From: Deinococcus apachensis DSM 19763
GTDB taxonomy: Bacteria > Deinococcota > Deinococci > Deinococcales > Deinococcaceae
Assembly (NCBI RefSeq): GCF_000381345.1
Contig: NZ_KB906399.1
Coordinates: 124,001 to 188,000, forward strand
Length of the DNA: 64,000 bases
Reading direction: 5' to 3'
Below are positions 31,974 to 46,111 of the stretch, in pieces. Within the stretch, counting starts at the first letter, position 1. Each line of letters opens with the position of its first letter. Both the position numbers and the translations under genes were made by a program. Under the pieces are notes generated by a model. That model ran no database searches. It was not told the origin of the DNA and saw only the letters and a program-made list of their open reading frames with translations.

Positions 31974-32720
31974 CTATGCCTTAGCCTCCCGCAGGAAGTC
32001 GAGAGTATAGCGGGCCACCGTCTGGGGAAAGGAGTCGGTGAGGGCATGGGTGCCGCCCGGAATTTCGCGGACCGTTGCGTCGGGGATGGCGGCGCAGATC
32101 GCCTCCAGGGTCCAGGCCTGGATGACGGGGTCGTGGGTGCCGTCGAGGAGCAGGGTGGGAGCCCGCACGTGGGGGAGCAGCGGGCCGGTGTCGTGCTCGC
32201 TCTGGTTCTGCGCCAGGCGCAACATCCGGGCGGGGCCGCTGCGGGTGTAGGCGGCCAGGGCGGGCAGGAACAGGCCAGGCCGCTCGCGGGGCAGGTCGAG
32301 GAGGAGGCGCCCCAGTTGCACCCGCACGCTGGGGTTCTCGGGGATGCCGGTGGGCGCGCAGGCGATCACGGCGGACACGTGCCCCGGGTGGCGTGCGGCG
32401 AGGTCGAAGATCACCTCCGCACCGAGTGAGTGGCCCAGCAGCGGCACGCGGCCCAGGCCCGCCTCCGTGAGCCAGGCGGCGAGGTGATTCGTAAGGCCCT
32501 CGATGGTGCGCGGGGAGCCGGGGCGGCCCGCGCTCAGGCCGTGGCCGGGCGGGTCGTAGGCGTACACTGTGCGCCCGGGGGCGAGTTGACGGGCGACGCG
32601 CGCATACATCCAGGAGGCGCAGCCCAGGCCGGGGACGATGACCAGGGGAGGGCCCTCGCCGCGCACCCGGGCGTGGGTGAGCAGGCCGCGGACGCGGGTG
32701 TAGCGGGATTCGGCTCTCAA
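31974..32720 (-). CDS. Alpha/beta hydrolase, 248 aa
   Basis: Serine hydrolase fold of the esterase/lactonase type. The oxyanion region VIVPGLGCASWMY (about residues 27-39), the nucleophile elbow LLGHSLGAE (Ser about 98), the acid LLDGTHDPVI and the catalytic His GGTHALTDSFP are all present. The TTG at 32720 overlaps the stop of the next hydrolase gene as TTGA, so it is the second gene of a two-gene operon. Longer upstream readings run through the neighbouring gene in another frame. Substrate unknown; the fold is shared by many esterases. Confidence 0.9.
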   Translation of the reverse strand: MRAESRYTRVRGLLTHARVRGEGPPLVIVPGLGCASWMYARVARQLAPGRTVYAYDPPGHGLSAGRPGSPRTIEGLTNHLAAWLTEAGLGRVPLLGHSLGAEVIFDLAARHPGHVSAVIACAPTGIPENPSVRVQLGRLLLDLPRERPGLFLPALAAYTRSGPARMLRLAQNQSEHDTGPLLPHVRAPTLLLDGTHDPVIQAWTLEAICAAIPDATVREIPGGTHALTDSFPQTVARYTLDFLREAKA

Positions 32721-33445
32721 GCGCCCCCTTGCAGGAAGTCGAGGACGAGCGCGTTGAACCGGGCGGGTGCGTCCACCATCACCACGTGGCCCGCGCGCGG
32801 AATCTCCTCGTAGCGGGCGCCAGGGATCGCGGCGGCGAGCGAGCGGCCCAGGGCGGCGGGCACCAGCGCGTCCCGCCCCCCCCAGATTACCAGCGTCCGG
32901 GCGGTGAGGCCGGGCAGGACGTCCTGCACGCTGTCTTTCAGCAGGTCGCGGGTGCTGCGCCACAGGTTGAGGGGCCCGCTGCGCGCGGCGTCGGCGAGGA
33001 TGCGCGGCATGAAGGTGACCCGGCCGGTCAGGACGGCACGCGGGAGTTGCAGGGCGACCCGGTAGAGCCTGTCCCGCAGCAGGCCGCTCGCGCAGGCGAG
33101 GACGAGGACGCGCACCCGCTCGGGGCGCCGGGCGGCGACGTGCATGGAGATGTGCCCGCCCAGGGAGTGCCCGATCAGGGTGACGTTCCTCAGGTCAAGG
33201 TGGTCGAGCCAGGCGGCGATCAGGTCGGCGGCGGCGTGCACCCCCAGCGACCGCTGACGCCACGCCTGCCCGTAGCCCGCGAGGTCGAGGACGTAGACGC
33301 GGTGCGCCGCCGACAGCGCGGGGACGTTGCGCCGCCACCAGCGGCTCGACCCGCTCAGGCCGTGGACGAGCACGATGGGGTCGCCGTGCCCGGTCGCGTC
33401 GTAGCTCAGGGTCGCCCCGCGGGAGCGAAATTGCAGGGCTCGCAC
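32717..33445 (-). CDS. Alpha/beta hydrolase, 242 aa
   Basis: Paralogue-like neighbour of the preceding hydrolase. Motifs: LVHGLSGSSRWW (oxyanion), LIGHSLGGHISMH (nucleophile Ser), IWGGRDALVP (acid) and RAGHVVMVDAPARF (His). This order matches haloperoxidase/esterase-type enzymes. The GTG at 33445 is preferred as start because TATGCT on the minus strand ends 7 nt upstream; the in-frame ATG at 33457 lies inside that hexamer and would add four residues. Together with its neighbour it may act in sequence on an ester or lactone. Confidence 0.88.
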   Translation of the reverse strand: MRALQFRSRGATLSYDATGHGDPIVLVHGLSGSSRWWRRNVPALSAAHRVYVLDLAGYGQAWRQRSLGVHAAADLIAAWLDHLDLRNVTLIGHSLGGHISMHVAARRPERVRVLVLACASGLLRDRLYRVALQLPRAVLTGRVTFMPRILADAARSGPLNLWRSTRDLLKDSVQDVLPGLTARTLVIWGGRDALVPAALGRSLAAAIPGARYEEIPRAGHVVMVDAPARFNALVLDFLQGGA

Positions 33446-33452
33446 GCGCCCG

Positions 33453-33458
33453 AGCATA
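33453..33458 (-). promoter_or_regulatory. Leaderless -10 box of the hydrolase pair
   Basis: Minus-strand TATGCT ends 7 nt before the GTG at 33445 and contains the alternative ATG, as also seen at 6799. Confidence 0.5.
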
Positions 33459-33499
33459 CGGGAAAGGCCGCCGGGAGGGCTTAAGAAAGTGGTGAGGCT

Positions 33500-34114
<615 letters not shown>

Positions 34115-34151
34115 AGGGCTCCGTTGCGATAGAAGCGACTACCTAAACTGT

Positions 34152-34161
34152 CTTTGTATTA
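34152..34161 (-). repeat. AT-rich decamer site 4
   Basis: Minus-strand ATTAATACAA in the gap between pdxS and pdxT, right after the hairpin there. Fourth of five copies. Confidence 0.5.
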
Positions 34162-34170
34162 ATTTGCAGG

Positions 34171-34197
34171 AAAGGAGGGTGCGCTTGGTGCCCCTCC
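34171..34197 (-). terminator. Possible attenuator hairpin after pdxS
   Basis: A GGAGGG/CCCTCC stem on the minus strand followed by TTTCC. Weak; read-through into pdxT is likely. Confidence 0.4.
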
Positions 34198-34211
34198 TCT
34201 CCTCTTTTCTC

Positions 34212-35102
34212 CTACCAGCCTCGTCCGGCCAGCCGCTCCTCGGGGATCAGGCTGTCGATGTTGATGCCGGTCATGGGGGCGCCGAGGTCCTCGCTGACTT
34301 CGGCGAGGACCTCGGGGTTCTGGTAGTGGGTGACGGCCTTCACGATGGCGTGGGCGCGGCGCTCGGGGTTGTCGCTCTTGAAGATACCGCTGCCGACGAA
34401 CACGCCGTCGAGGCCAAGGTGCATCATCAAGGCCGCGTCGGCGGGGGTGGCAACGCCCCCAGCGGCGAAGTTCACGACGGGGAGTTTGCCGTGTTCGTGG
34501 ACATACTGAACGAGGTGGTAGGGCGCCTGGAGGTCGCGGGCGACGGTCATCAGCTCCTCCGTGGGGCGGGCCTGGATGGCGCGGATTTCGCCCAGGACCG
34601 TGCGGGCGTGGCGCACGGCCTCAATGATGTTGCCGGTGCCCGCCTCACCCTTGGTCCGGATCATGGAGGCGCCCTCGCCGACGCGGCGCAGGGCCTCGCC
34701 CAGATTCTTGGCGCCGCAGACGAAGGGGACGGCGAACTTCGTTTTCTCGATGTGGAACTGGTCATCGGCGGGGGTCAGCACTTCCGACTCGTCGATGAAG
34801 TCCACGCCGAGCGCCTGGAGGATCTGCGCCTCGACGAAGTGGCCGATGCGGACCTTCGCCATCACCGGGATCGTCACGGCGGCGATGATCTCCTTGATCA
34901 TCTTCGGGTCGCTCATGCGGGCCACACCGCCGTCCGCGCGGATGTCGGCGGGCACGCGCTCCAACGCCATGACGGCGGTCGCCCCGGCGGCCTCGGCGAT
35001 GCGGGCCTGGTCGGCGGTCACCACATCCATGATGACGCCGCCCTTGAACATCTCGGCAAAGCCCTGCTTGATCTGGGGAGTTCCGGTCTGCATGTCACTC
35101 AT
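34212..35102 (-). CDS. pdxS: Pyridoxal 5'-phosphate synthase, synthase subunit
   Basis: Makes pyridoxal phosphate from ribose 5-phosphate, glyceraldehyde 3-phosphate and ammonia. A highly conserved TIM barrel: [38 protein letters not shown], and the two catalytic lysines, the first in [16 protein letters not shown] and the second in the [12 protein letters not shown] loop. The [16 protein letters not shown] and [11 protein letters not shown] phosphate-binding segments are intact. The 296-residue length is normal. The ATG follows a minus-strand TAGCCT by 6 nt. PLP made here feeds enzymes such as the aminotransferase at 25683. Confidence 0.97.
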   Translation of the reverse strand: MSDMQTGTPQIKQGFAEMFKGGVIMDVVTADQARIAEAAGATAVMALERVPADIRADGGVARMSDPKMIKEIIAAVTIPVMAKVRIGHFVEAQILQALGVDFIDESEVLTPADDQFHIEKTKFAVPFVCGAKNLGEALRRVGEGASMIRTKGEAGTGNIIEAVRHARTVLGEIRAIQARPTEELMTVARDLQAPYHLVQYVHEHGKLPVVNFAAGGVATPADAALMMHLGLDGVFVGSGIFKSDNPERRAHAIVKAVTHYQNPEVLAEVSEDLGAPMTGINIDSLIPEERLAGRGW

Positions 35103-35108
35103 GGGGGC

Positions 35109-35114
35109 AGGCTA
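35109..35114 (-). promoter_or_regulatory. Leaderless -10 box of pdxS
   Basis: Minus-strand TAGCCT ends 6 nt before the ATG at 35102. Confidence 0.6.
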
Positions 35115-35163
35115 GTCCAGAACTGGCCCCATGAGCAGGGCCAGTTGGGGGGAAAGGATGGGG

Positions 35164-35541
35164 TCAGTCGCGCGCCGCAGCGACCCGGCGGATGCTCTCG
35201 ATGAGTTGGGAAGGCCGGAAGGGTTTGACGAGGTAGTCGGTGATGAGACCGGGCACGTGTTCGGGGCGGTTGAGCCCCGAGAGGAAGACGACGGGCGGCA
35301 TGGCGCCCCGCAGCTCGGCCTGAAGGCGCCGGACCGTCTCGAAGCCGTCCCAGGGGGCCATCAGCACGTCCATCACGACCACGTCGAAGGCGGCGTCCCG
35401 GGCGGCGGTGAGCGCGTCGGGGCCGCTGCGGGCGGTGACCACCCGGAAGCCCTGGAGGCCCAGCGTGAGGTCGAGCAGTTCGAGGATCTGCTCCTCGTCG
35501 TCGACCACGAGCAGGCGCAGGTCCGGGGCCGGGGCCCTCAT
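35164..35541 (-). CDS. Single-domain response regulator, 125 aa
   Basis: A stand-alone receiver domain of the CheY/Spo0F type. The acidic pair is in LLVVDDEEQI (residues 10-19), the phospho-accepting Asp in DVVVMDVLM (about residue 57), the Ser/Thr in VVFLSGLN and the Lys in DYLVKPFRP. No output domain follows, so it must signal through a partner protein. Its ATG overlaps the stop of the LysM/M23 gene (ATGA), so the two are made together. No histidine kinase is in the window. Confidence 0.93.
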   Translation of the reverse strand: MRAPAPDLRLLVVDDEEQILELLDLTLGLQGFRVVTARSGPDALTAARDAAFDVVVMDVLMAPWDGFETVRRLQAELRGAMPPVVFLSGLNRPEHVPGLITDYLVKPFRPSQLIESIRRVAAARD

Positions 35542-36920
35542 GGCAGCAGGGCCAGGGGGTCGACCGCCCGCCCGTCCAGCCGGACCTCGAAGTGCAGGTG
35601 CGGCCCCGTGCAGATGCCAGTGCAGCCGACCTCGCCCAGCAGGTCGCCGCGGCGGACAGCCTGTCCGGGCGTCACGGCGGTGCGGCTGAGGTGGCCGTAC
35701 ACCAGCGTGCTGTCCCCCTGCGCCGTGTAGACGTTCATGCCATACGCACCATACCCGCTTTCGGTGACGGTGCCGTCCGCCGCTGCGTAGACGGGAGTCC
35801 CGGCGGGGGCGGCGAGATCCACCCCGCCGTGGAAGATCTGCTTGTGGTAGTCAATGTCGGCCTCGCCGAAGCGGCTGGTGATGCGGGAATTCTGGACCGG
35901 CCAGGCCAGGTGGCCCGCGGCGGCGACATTCACTCCGGCGGCCTGGACGTGCAGGGGTTGGGCGGCCTGCTCGCGTTCGCGCAGGGCGGCCTGCGCGGCC
36001 TCGTACTGCGCCTGCTGCTCGTACGCCTCGATCAGGCGCTGGCGCTCGGGGCTGTCACGCCAGGCGAGGTAGGCCTCGTATTTGGCCTGCATGACGTACA
36101 GTTCCTGGAGCCGGGCGCGCTCGCGCTCCTTCTGTTGAGCGAGGTAGCGGTCGTAGCGGGCCTGCATCTCAGCCCGCCGCTCGGCCTCCTCCCGCGCCTC
36201 ACGGTGCCGGGCGAGCTGGGCGTACAGGCCCTGTGCGCGCACCCCGGGGAGGAGGAGGTAGTCGCCCACGCCGAGCGCGGTGGGCAGCACATCGTTCGCG
36301 CGGGCGGTGCGGGCGAGGTCGGCCCCGTACCCGGCAATGAGCGTTAGGGCGGTCTGCCCGGGCTTGATCCGCACGAGCAGACCGCGCTCAGCGGTCGGGA
36401 GGTAGAGGACTTCACCGACTTCAAGGTCGTCCAGGCTGGTTCGGTCGAGATTGGCGCTCAGCAGGTCGACGAGGTCCAGGCCCGCGTCCGCCGCGATGCT
36501 CGCCAGGGTCTCGCCGGGCCGCACGGTGTGGGTGACGATGGAGGCGGGCAGCGCGGGCGGATGGTCCGGCACGGGTGCGGGCAGCCGCACCCGCAGGAGA
36601 CGGGCCTCTTCCCCGTCGTGGCGGGGAAGGGCGGCCACCGCCGCCGGGGGAACCCCGTAACGGGCCGCGACGCTCGCCGGGGGCTGGGTACTCACCACGA
36701 GGACGCTGGGGGGTTCGGCCACGCGCGTCAGGTGGACGCTCGGGAGGGCGGCCTGGAGCAGGTCCGCGGGGGTGGGCACGCCCAGCAGGTCGGCGACGCC
36801 TTCCGGGCTCCCGGGCCGGGCGGCGGCGAGGGGGGCGAGGGCGGACAGCGCGAGGGTGAGGGCGAGCCGCCGGGGCAGGGGAGCGTGGCCCCGTGTGGGG
36901 CGGGAGGGAAACTCGGGCAC
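35538..36920 (-). CDS. Secreted LysM and coiled-coil M23 peptidase, 460 aa
   Basis: Envelope protein built as signal peptide (about 1-35), a region with two LysM-like repeats (HTVRPGETLASIAADAG around 130-180 and RIKPGQTALTLIAGYG around 185-230), a long charged coiled coil (about 235-310, rich in Glu, Gln and Arg) and a C-terminal M23 domain. The metal-site residues are in FHGGVDLAAP and GPHLHFEVRL. The coiled coil followed by M23 is the EnvC/NlpD-type plan, so it may activate an amidase at division or cut wall itself. The GTG start has GGAGG 4 nt upstream. It is co-translated with a response regulator. Confidence 0.92.
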   Translation of the reverse strand: MPEFPSRPTRGHAPLPRRLALTLALSALAPLAAARPGSPEGVADLLGVPTPADLLQAALPSVHLTRVAEPPSVLVVSTQPPASVAARYGVPPAAVAALPRHDGEEARLLRVRLPAPVPDHPPALPASIVTHTVRPGETLASIAADAGLDLVDLLSANLDRTSLDDLEVGEVLYLPTAERGLLVRIKPGQTALTLIAGYGADLARTARANDVLPTALGVGDYLLLPGVRAQGLYAQLARHREAREEAERRAEMQARYDRYLAQQKERERARLQELYVMQAKYEAYLAWRDSPERQRLIEAYEQQAQYEAAQAALREREQAAQPLHVQAAGVNVAAAGHLAWPVQNSRITSRFGEADIDYHKQIFHGGVDLAAPAGTPVYAAADGTVTESGYGAYGMNVYTAQGDSTLVYGHLSRTAVTPGQAVRRGDLLGEVGCTGICTGPHLHFEVRLDGRAVDPLALLP

Positions 36921-36952
36921 TGGACCTCCAGGGGCACACGGCCCCAGGGAGG

Positions 36953-36998
36953 GGGTGTCCGGCGGTTGCCTCTGCGGGAGGCATTCGCCCGGACACCC
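36953..36998 (-). terminator. Large hairpin between rho and the M23 gene
   Basis: Outer arms GGGTGTCCGG/CCGGACACCC enclose an inner GCCTC/GAGGC stem. There is no T tract on the minus strand, so it may be a processing or Rho-linked site rather than an intrinsic terminator. Confidence 0.4.
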
Positions 36999-37025
36999 CG
37001 GGGAAAGGAACTTTGAAAGTGCGGC

Positions 37026-39025
<2,000 letters not shown>

Positions 39026-39155
39026 GTTGACTCCTCCTGTCAGAGTAGCGGTTTCTGGGAGGGAGCCGGGCCGCACGGCTGCCGCGGGCGGGCCCCTCAT
39101 CCCACCTGTTGTCCATTCACCATACGCGCTCGGGCGACATGCGTCACCTGGCGCA

Positions 39156-39184
39156 TTGACCAGGTCATCCTGCGCGCCTACCAT
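39156..39184 (+). promoter_or_regulatory. Sigma-70 promoter of the ileS T-box
   Basis: TTGACC (39156-39161), a 17-nt spacer, then TACCAT (39179-39184). This is the best -35/-10 pair in the window. Transcription should start near 39191. Confidence 0.7.
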
Positions 39185-39190
39185 GAGCGC

Positions 39191-39476
39191 TACCCCCACC
39201 GGGGGTGAGCAACTCAAGGCGACCGCGAGAAGAGTACGCGGGGCACAGCGCTCATGAGCGAGTCCGGGACGGTGAGAGCCGGACGAGCTGCCCCCCGCCG
39301 AAGATCCCCTCCCGCGCCGACGGAAGAAAGGCTCAGGGCCGAGTAGACCCGTCCGGACGCCCCCCGACAGTGGGCGCAACGAGGCCACCGCAGCGTGGCG
39401 AAGTTGGGTGGTACCACGCGCACACGCTGTCCGGCGCGTCCCAGCATACCGTCTGGGACGCGCTGTCTTTTGTTTT
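39191..39476 (+). ncRNA. T-box riboswitch controlling ileS
   Basis: An uncharged-tRNA sensor in the leader of ileS. Stem I features are visible: a GAGAAGAGTA S-turn element near 39231, GGTGAGAG in the distal part near 39268, and GAAG followed by ATC at 39304-39306, a likely Ile specifier codon. The T-box AAGTTGGGTGGTACCACGCG is at 39401-39420; its TGGT pairs with the ACCA end of tRNA-Ile. A terminator follows (arms 39434-39444 and 39453-39463, then a T-rich run 39466-39476). ACGCG of the T-box can pair with CGCGT at 39435-39439 to form the antiterminator. Confidence 0.9.
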
Positions 39477-39499
39477 CCCAATTTCCCTTGGAGGCTTCC

Positions 39500-42781
<3,282 letters not shown>

Positions 42782-42795
42782 GCAGGGCGGGGTGA

Positions 42796-42833
42796 GGGGC
42801 GGGGCCTGTGGGCGTCCGCCCCTTTGCCCTTCT
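42796..42833 (+). terminator. Terminator of ileS
   Basis: GGGGCGG/CCGCCCC stem followed by TTTGCCCTTCTTT. Confidence 0.65.
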
Positions 42834-42893
42834 TTACGAACCCGCGGCGTGGGGCTCAGCAACGTCCCCCAGCATGGATGGCAGGAGGAGCTC

Positions 42894-43088
42894 ATGCCCT
42901 ACCGCAGCGCCGCCGACCTGCCGCAGTCGCAGGTGGACCAGTACGACGACCATCAGAAGGACGCTTTCCTGAAAGCGTTCAACAAGGCGCTGGAGGAATA
43001 CGGCGGGGACGAACACCGTGCCTTCGCCGTGGCCCATGCTGCCGCCAAGAAGGCCGGGGACAAGGAGCGGCGCGAGCAGGACGAGTAG
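42894..43088 (+). CDS. ChaB family protein, 64 aa
   Basis: Small charged protein of the ChaB family. The conserved LP at residues 9-10, the DAFLKAFNKALEEYG helix and the HRAFAVAHAAAKKAG segment match. ChaB was first placed as a cation-transport regulator beside ChaA in E. coli, but its function is unclear and no ChaA is here. The ATG has a strong Shine-Dalgarno (GGAGGAG). It stands alone between the ileS terminator and a methyltransferase, with decamer site 5 in the gap that follows. Confidence 0.9.
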   Translation: MPYRSAADLPQSQVDQYDDHQKDAFLKAFNKALEEYGGDEHRAFAVAHAAAKKAGDKERREQDE

Positions 43089-43127
43089 CTCGGGATGGAG
43101 AGTCAGCAGTCCCGTCGGTTCACTATC

Positions 43128-43137
43128 TTTTGTATTA
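43128..43137 (-). repeat. AT-rich decamer site 5
   Basis: Minus-strand ATTAATACAA in the gap after chaB, about 70 nt before the tam start. Fifth copy. Confidence 0.5.
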
Positions 43138-43208
43138 ATCCCTTCTGCCGTCCTACTTGTCACCACCCCGGTACGTACACTTAAGGGCCAGGCTGGTTAA
43201 GCTGAGCC

Positions 43209-43979
43209 ATGACCTGGGACCCCGAGCAGTACCACCGCCACCGTGAAGCGCGCGATGCACCCGCCCGCGATCTGCTCGCCCTGATTCCCGACCTCCCCTA
43301 CCGGGACATCGTGGACCTGGGGTGCGGGACGGGAGAGCACACCCGGAGGCTTGCGGAGCGTTTTCCAGCCGCGCAAGTGATGGGGCTGGACAGCAGCGCC
43401 GAGATGCTGGCGAGGGCGGACGCGCGGGGCGTGCCCAATCTGCAGTTCGAGCGTGGGGACATTCTCGACCTCGGGGGCGAGTACGACCTGCTCTTCTCGA
43501 ATGCGGCCCTCCAGTGGCTGCCGGATCATGCGGCGCTGCTGTTCGGGCTCTGGAGGCACCTGCGGCCCGGTGGGGTGATCGCCGTCCAAGTCCCAGCCAA
43601 CCACGACCACGGCAGCCACCGCCTGCTGACCGAGACGGCGGAGGAGTTCGCGGCGGAACTCGGCGGGTTCACCCGCTTCGGCACGGCGCAGGGGGCCTCG
43701 CCGGTCCTGACCCCGGCCGCCTACGCCGAGACGCTGGACGAGCTGGGGGGGGTGGACATCACGGCGATCAGCAAGGTGTACCCGGTGGTGCTGCCCGGCG
43801 CGGAGGGTGTGCTGGACTGGACACGGGGCACGGCGCTCGTACCGTACCTATCGCGGCTGAGTGCGGAGGACGGGGAGCGGTTCGTCACCGCGTATCTGGG
43901 CAGGCTGCGGGAACGCTGGCCGGGGGAGCGGGTGTTCTACGCCTTCACGCGGGTGCTGTTCACGGCGCGCAGAGGGTGA
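43209..43979 (+). CDS. tam: Trans-aconitate 2-methyltransferase
   Basis: AdoMet-dependent methyltransferase that detoxifies trans-aconitate, a by-product that inhibits aconitase. The typical TWDPEQYHRHREARDAPARDLLALIP beginning separates this family from other class I methylases. The AdoMet site is IVDLGCGTGEHTRRLAERFP (residues 34-53), with MGLDSS and FSNAALQWLPDH following. The C-terminal substrate-binding part (SKVYPVVLPGAEGVLDWTRGTALVPYL) is present. A TAAGCT box ends 5 nt before the ATG, giving weak support for leaderless expression. It converges with the second DegV gene. Confidence 0.93.
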   Translation: MTWDPEQYHRHREARDAPARDLLALIPDLPYRDIVDLGCGTGEHTRRLAERFPAAQVMGLDSSAEMLARADARGVPNLQFERGDILDLGGEYDLLFSNAALQWLPDHAALLFGLWRHLRPGGVIAVQVPANHDHGSHRLLTETAEEFAAELGGFTRFGTAQGASPVLTPAAYAETLDELGGVDITAISKVYPVVLPGAEGVLDWTRGTALVPYLSRLSAEDGERFVTAYLGRLRERWPGERVFYAFTRVLFTARRG

Positions 43980-43983
43980 AAGC

Positions 43984-44829
43984 TCAGGCCAGCAGGGGCC
44001 GGGCCATCAGGCCATAGGTGCCGGGGCCGACGTGGGCGCCGATGACCGGCCCCATGAGTTGCACCCGGCCCCGGGCGACGTTCAGGCGGCTGGCGTCTAT
44101 CGCGGCCTTGAGTTCAGCGATGCGGGTGGGGTCGCGCCCCGCGTGCCCGATGGTGACGGCGACGGGATCGCGGCCGAAGCGTTCCTCAAGCTGCGCGAGG
44201 ATGTCACGTGCAGCCTGGGAGGCCCGCACCCGCCGCACCGGCTGGAGGCGGCCCTCGTCGAAGCGCAGGATGGGCCGCACGCCGAGCATGTTGCCGATCA
44301 GGGCCTGAGTGCGCGAGAGGCGGCCGCCCCGCCGCAGGTACTCCAGGGTGGGCACGGTGAATTCGGCGAGGAGGTCCTTCTGCACGGCCTGGATCGCCCC
44401 CAGCGCGGCCGCCATGTCGCCGCCCGCGCGGATCGCCTCACACGCCGCGATGGCCGCCTCGGCAAGCGGCAGGGACGCCAGGCCGCTGTCCACGACCTGA
44501 ATCCGGCTTCCGGCCTTCAGGGCCTGGGCCGCCTGCCGGGCATGTTCCGCCGTGGCCGAGAGCTGCCCGCTGAGGTGGAGGCTGATCACGCCCTCGTGCG
44601 TGGCGAGGAGGTCGCGGTAGGTCGCCTCGAAGGCCGCCTGCGTGGCGGGCTGGGTGCTCACCTCGCCGCCCCCCCGCTGGTGGTCGTACACGGCGTCGGG
44701 GTCGATGTCCTGCCAATCCAGAAAGGAGCGGCCCCGCAGCAGCACGTGCAGCGGCACGACGCGCAGGCCGAAGTCGCGGGCGACATCGGGGTGAAGATCA
44801 CAGGTGGAGTCGGTGACGATGGCGAGCAT
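43984..44829 (-). CDS. DegV family fatty-acid-binding protein, 281 aa
   Basis: Second DegV/FakB-like protein of the window. The N-terminus [12 protein letters not shown] is classical, followed by [15 protein letters not shown] (substrate motif), [31 protein letters not shown] and [27 protein letters not shown]. It keeps the more standard TDS start than the copy at 4978, suggesting the two bind different acyl chains. The ATG at 44829 is chosen since it begins this motif; longer readings go through the divergent promoter region of bshA. Confidence 0.93.
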   Translation of the reverse strand: MLAIVTDSTCDLHPDVARDFGLRVVPLHVLLRGRSFLDWQDIDPDAVYDHQRGGGEVSTQPATQAAFEATYRDLLATHEGVISLHLSGQLSATAEHARQAAQALKAGSRIQVVDSGLASLPLAEAAIAACEAIRAGGDMAAALGAIQAVQKDLLAEFTVPTLEYLRRGGRLSRTQALIGNMLGVRPILRFDEGRLQPVRRVRASQAARDILAQLEERFGRDPVAVTIGHAGRDPTRIAELKAAIDASRLNVARGRVQLMGPVIGAHVGPGTYGLMARPLLA

Positions 44830-44948
44830 GTGGGGCCACCTTAGACAGCGAGGGCGCACACGATTCTGACAGGAGGCGTGTAGCCTCTGCCCTGGATCGG
44901 CCGCGGAACGCACCTGTGAGCGCCGCGCGGAGAGGAGGCCGGTGGTCC

Positions 44949-44954
44949 TATACT
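44949..44954 (+). promoter_or_regulatory. Leaderless -10 box of bshA
   Basis: TATACT ends 8 nt before the ATG at 44963. It excludes the upstream GTG at 44942 as start. Confidence 0.65.
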
Positions 44955-44962
44955 CGGCAGTT

Positions 44963-46108
44963 ATGGCGCCCATTCCAGAAAAGATTGCCGTGCTGTGCCA
45001 CGTGGGGGCGGGGGGCTCCGGGGTGGTCGCCACCGAGCTGGGGCTCAAGGTCGCCCAAGCCGGGCACGAGGTCCACTTCGTCGGCCCGGCGGTACCGTTC
45101 CGGCTCTCGGGGCACCAGGGGGTGGGGGGGCCTTTTTATCACCAGGTGAGCGGCTTCGCCTACGCGCTGTTCGAGCAGCCGTACCCGGAACTCGCGGCGG
45201 CGAACACGCTGACGGAAGTCATCCTGGAGCAGGGCGTGAGCCTCACGCACGCGCACTACGCGATTCCGCACGCGACCGCCGCGATCCACGCTCGGGCCAT
45301 CACCGGGAGAAGCCGCGTCATCACCACCCTGCACGGCACCGACGTGACGCTGGTGGGCGCCGAGCCCGCCTTCCGGCACACGACCCGGCACGCCATCGAG
45401 CGCAGCGACCACGTGACGGCGGTGTCGCACTTCCTGGCGGCGCAGACGCGCGAGGTGTTCGACGTGGACCGCGAGATCGAGGTGATTCACAATTTTGTGG
45501 ACTCGGGGCGTTTCACGCGCGTGACCGACCCCGCCGTGCGCGCCCGCTTCGCGCACCCGGACGAGGCCTTGATTGTGCATGTCTCCAACTTCCGGCCCAT
45601 CAAACGGGTGGAGGACGTGGTGCAGGTCTTCGCCCGGGTGGCGAGCGAGATTCCCGCCCGGCTGCTGATGGTGGGGGACGGCCCCGAGCGGCCCCGAGCG
45701 GTCGAACTCGCCGGGCAGCTCGGCGTTACCGGGCGCACGCACTTCCTGGGCTCGTTCCCGGACGTGCAGACGGTGCTGGGGATCAGCGACCTGTTCCTGC
45801 TGCCGTCGTCGCAGGAGAGCTTCGGCCTGGCCGCGCTGGAGGCGATGAGCTGCGAGGTTCCCGTCGTCGCCTCCGACGCGGGCGGCATCCCTGAGGTCGT
45901 GGAGGACGGTGTGACCGGCTTCCTCGCCCCGGTCCGCGACGTGGACGCGATGGCCGACGCGGCGCTGCGGATCCTGCGCGACCGCGACCTGTATCTGGCG
46001 ATGGGCGCGGCGGCCCGGCGGGCGGCCCTCACCCGCTTCCACCCGGACCGGATCGTGCCGCAGTACCTCGCAGCGTACGCGCAGACGGTGGCGGGACAGG
46101 TGGTGTGA
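44963..46108 (+). CDS. bshA: N-acetyl-alpha-D-glucosaminyl L-malate synthase (bacillithiol pathway)
   Basis: First step of bacillithiol synthesis: joins GlcNAc from UDP-GlcNAc to L-malate. GT-B fold of family GT4. The diagnostic beginning is [30 protein letters not shown] (shown in part as [13 protein letters not shown] near residues 16-28), with [12 protein letters not shown] and [12 protein letters not shown] next. The C-terminal half has [26 protein letters not shown] and the nucleotide-sugar motif [24 protein letters not shown]. Deinococcus is known to make bacillithiol. BshB and BshC are not obvious here; the PIG-L protein at 51657 is membrane-anchored and an unlikely BshB. Confidence 0.95.
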   Translation: MAPIPEKIAVLCHVGAGGSGVVATELGLKVAQAGHEVHFVGPAVPFRLSGHQGVGGPFYHQVSGFAYALFEQPYPELAAANTLTEVILEQGVSLTHAHYAIPHATAAIHARAITGRSRVITTLHGTDVTLVGAEPAFRHTTRHAIERSDHVTAVSHFLAAQTREVFDVDREIEVIHNFVDSGRFTRVTDPAVRARFAHPDEALIVHVSNFRPIKRVEDVVQVFARVASEIPARLLMVGDGPERPRAVELAGQLGVTGRTHFLGSFPDVQTVLGISDLFLLPSSQESFGLAALEAMSCEVPVVASDAGGIPEVVEDGVTGFLAPVRDVDAMADAALRILRDRDLYLAMGAAARRAALTRFHPDRIVPQYLAAYAQTVAGQVV

Positions 46109-46111
46109 GGG

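Noticed and set aside
44942..44962. Upstream GTG start of bshA
   Set aside because: It lies ahead of the TATACT -10 box, so it would not be in the transcript.
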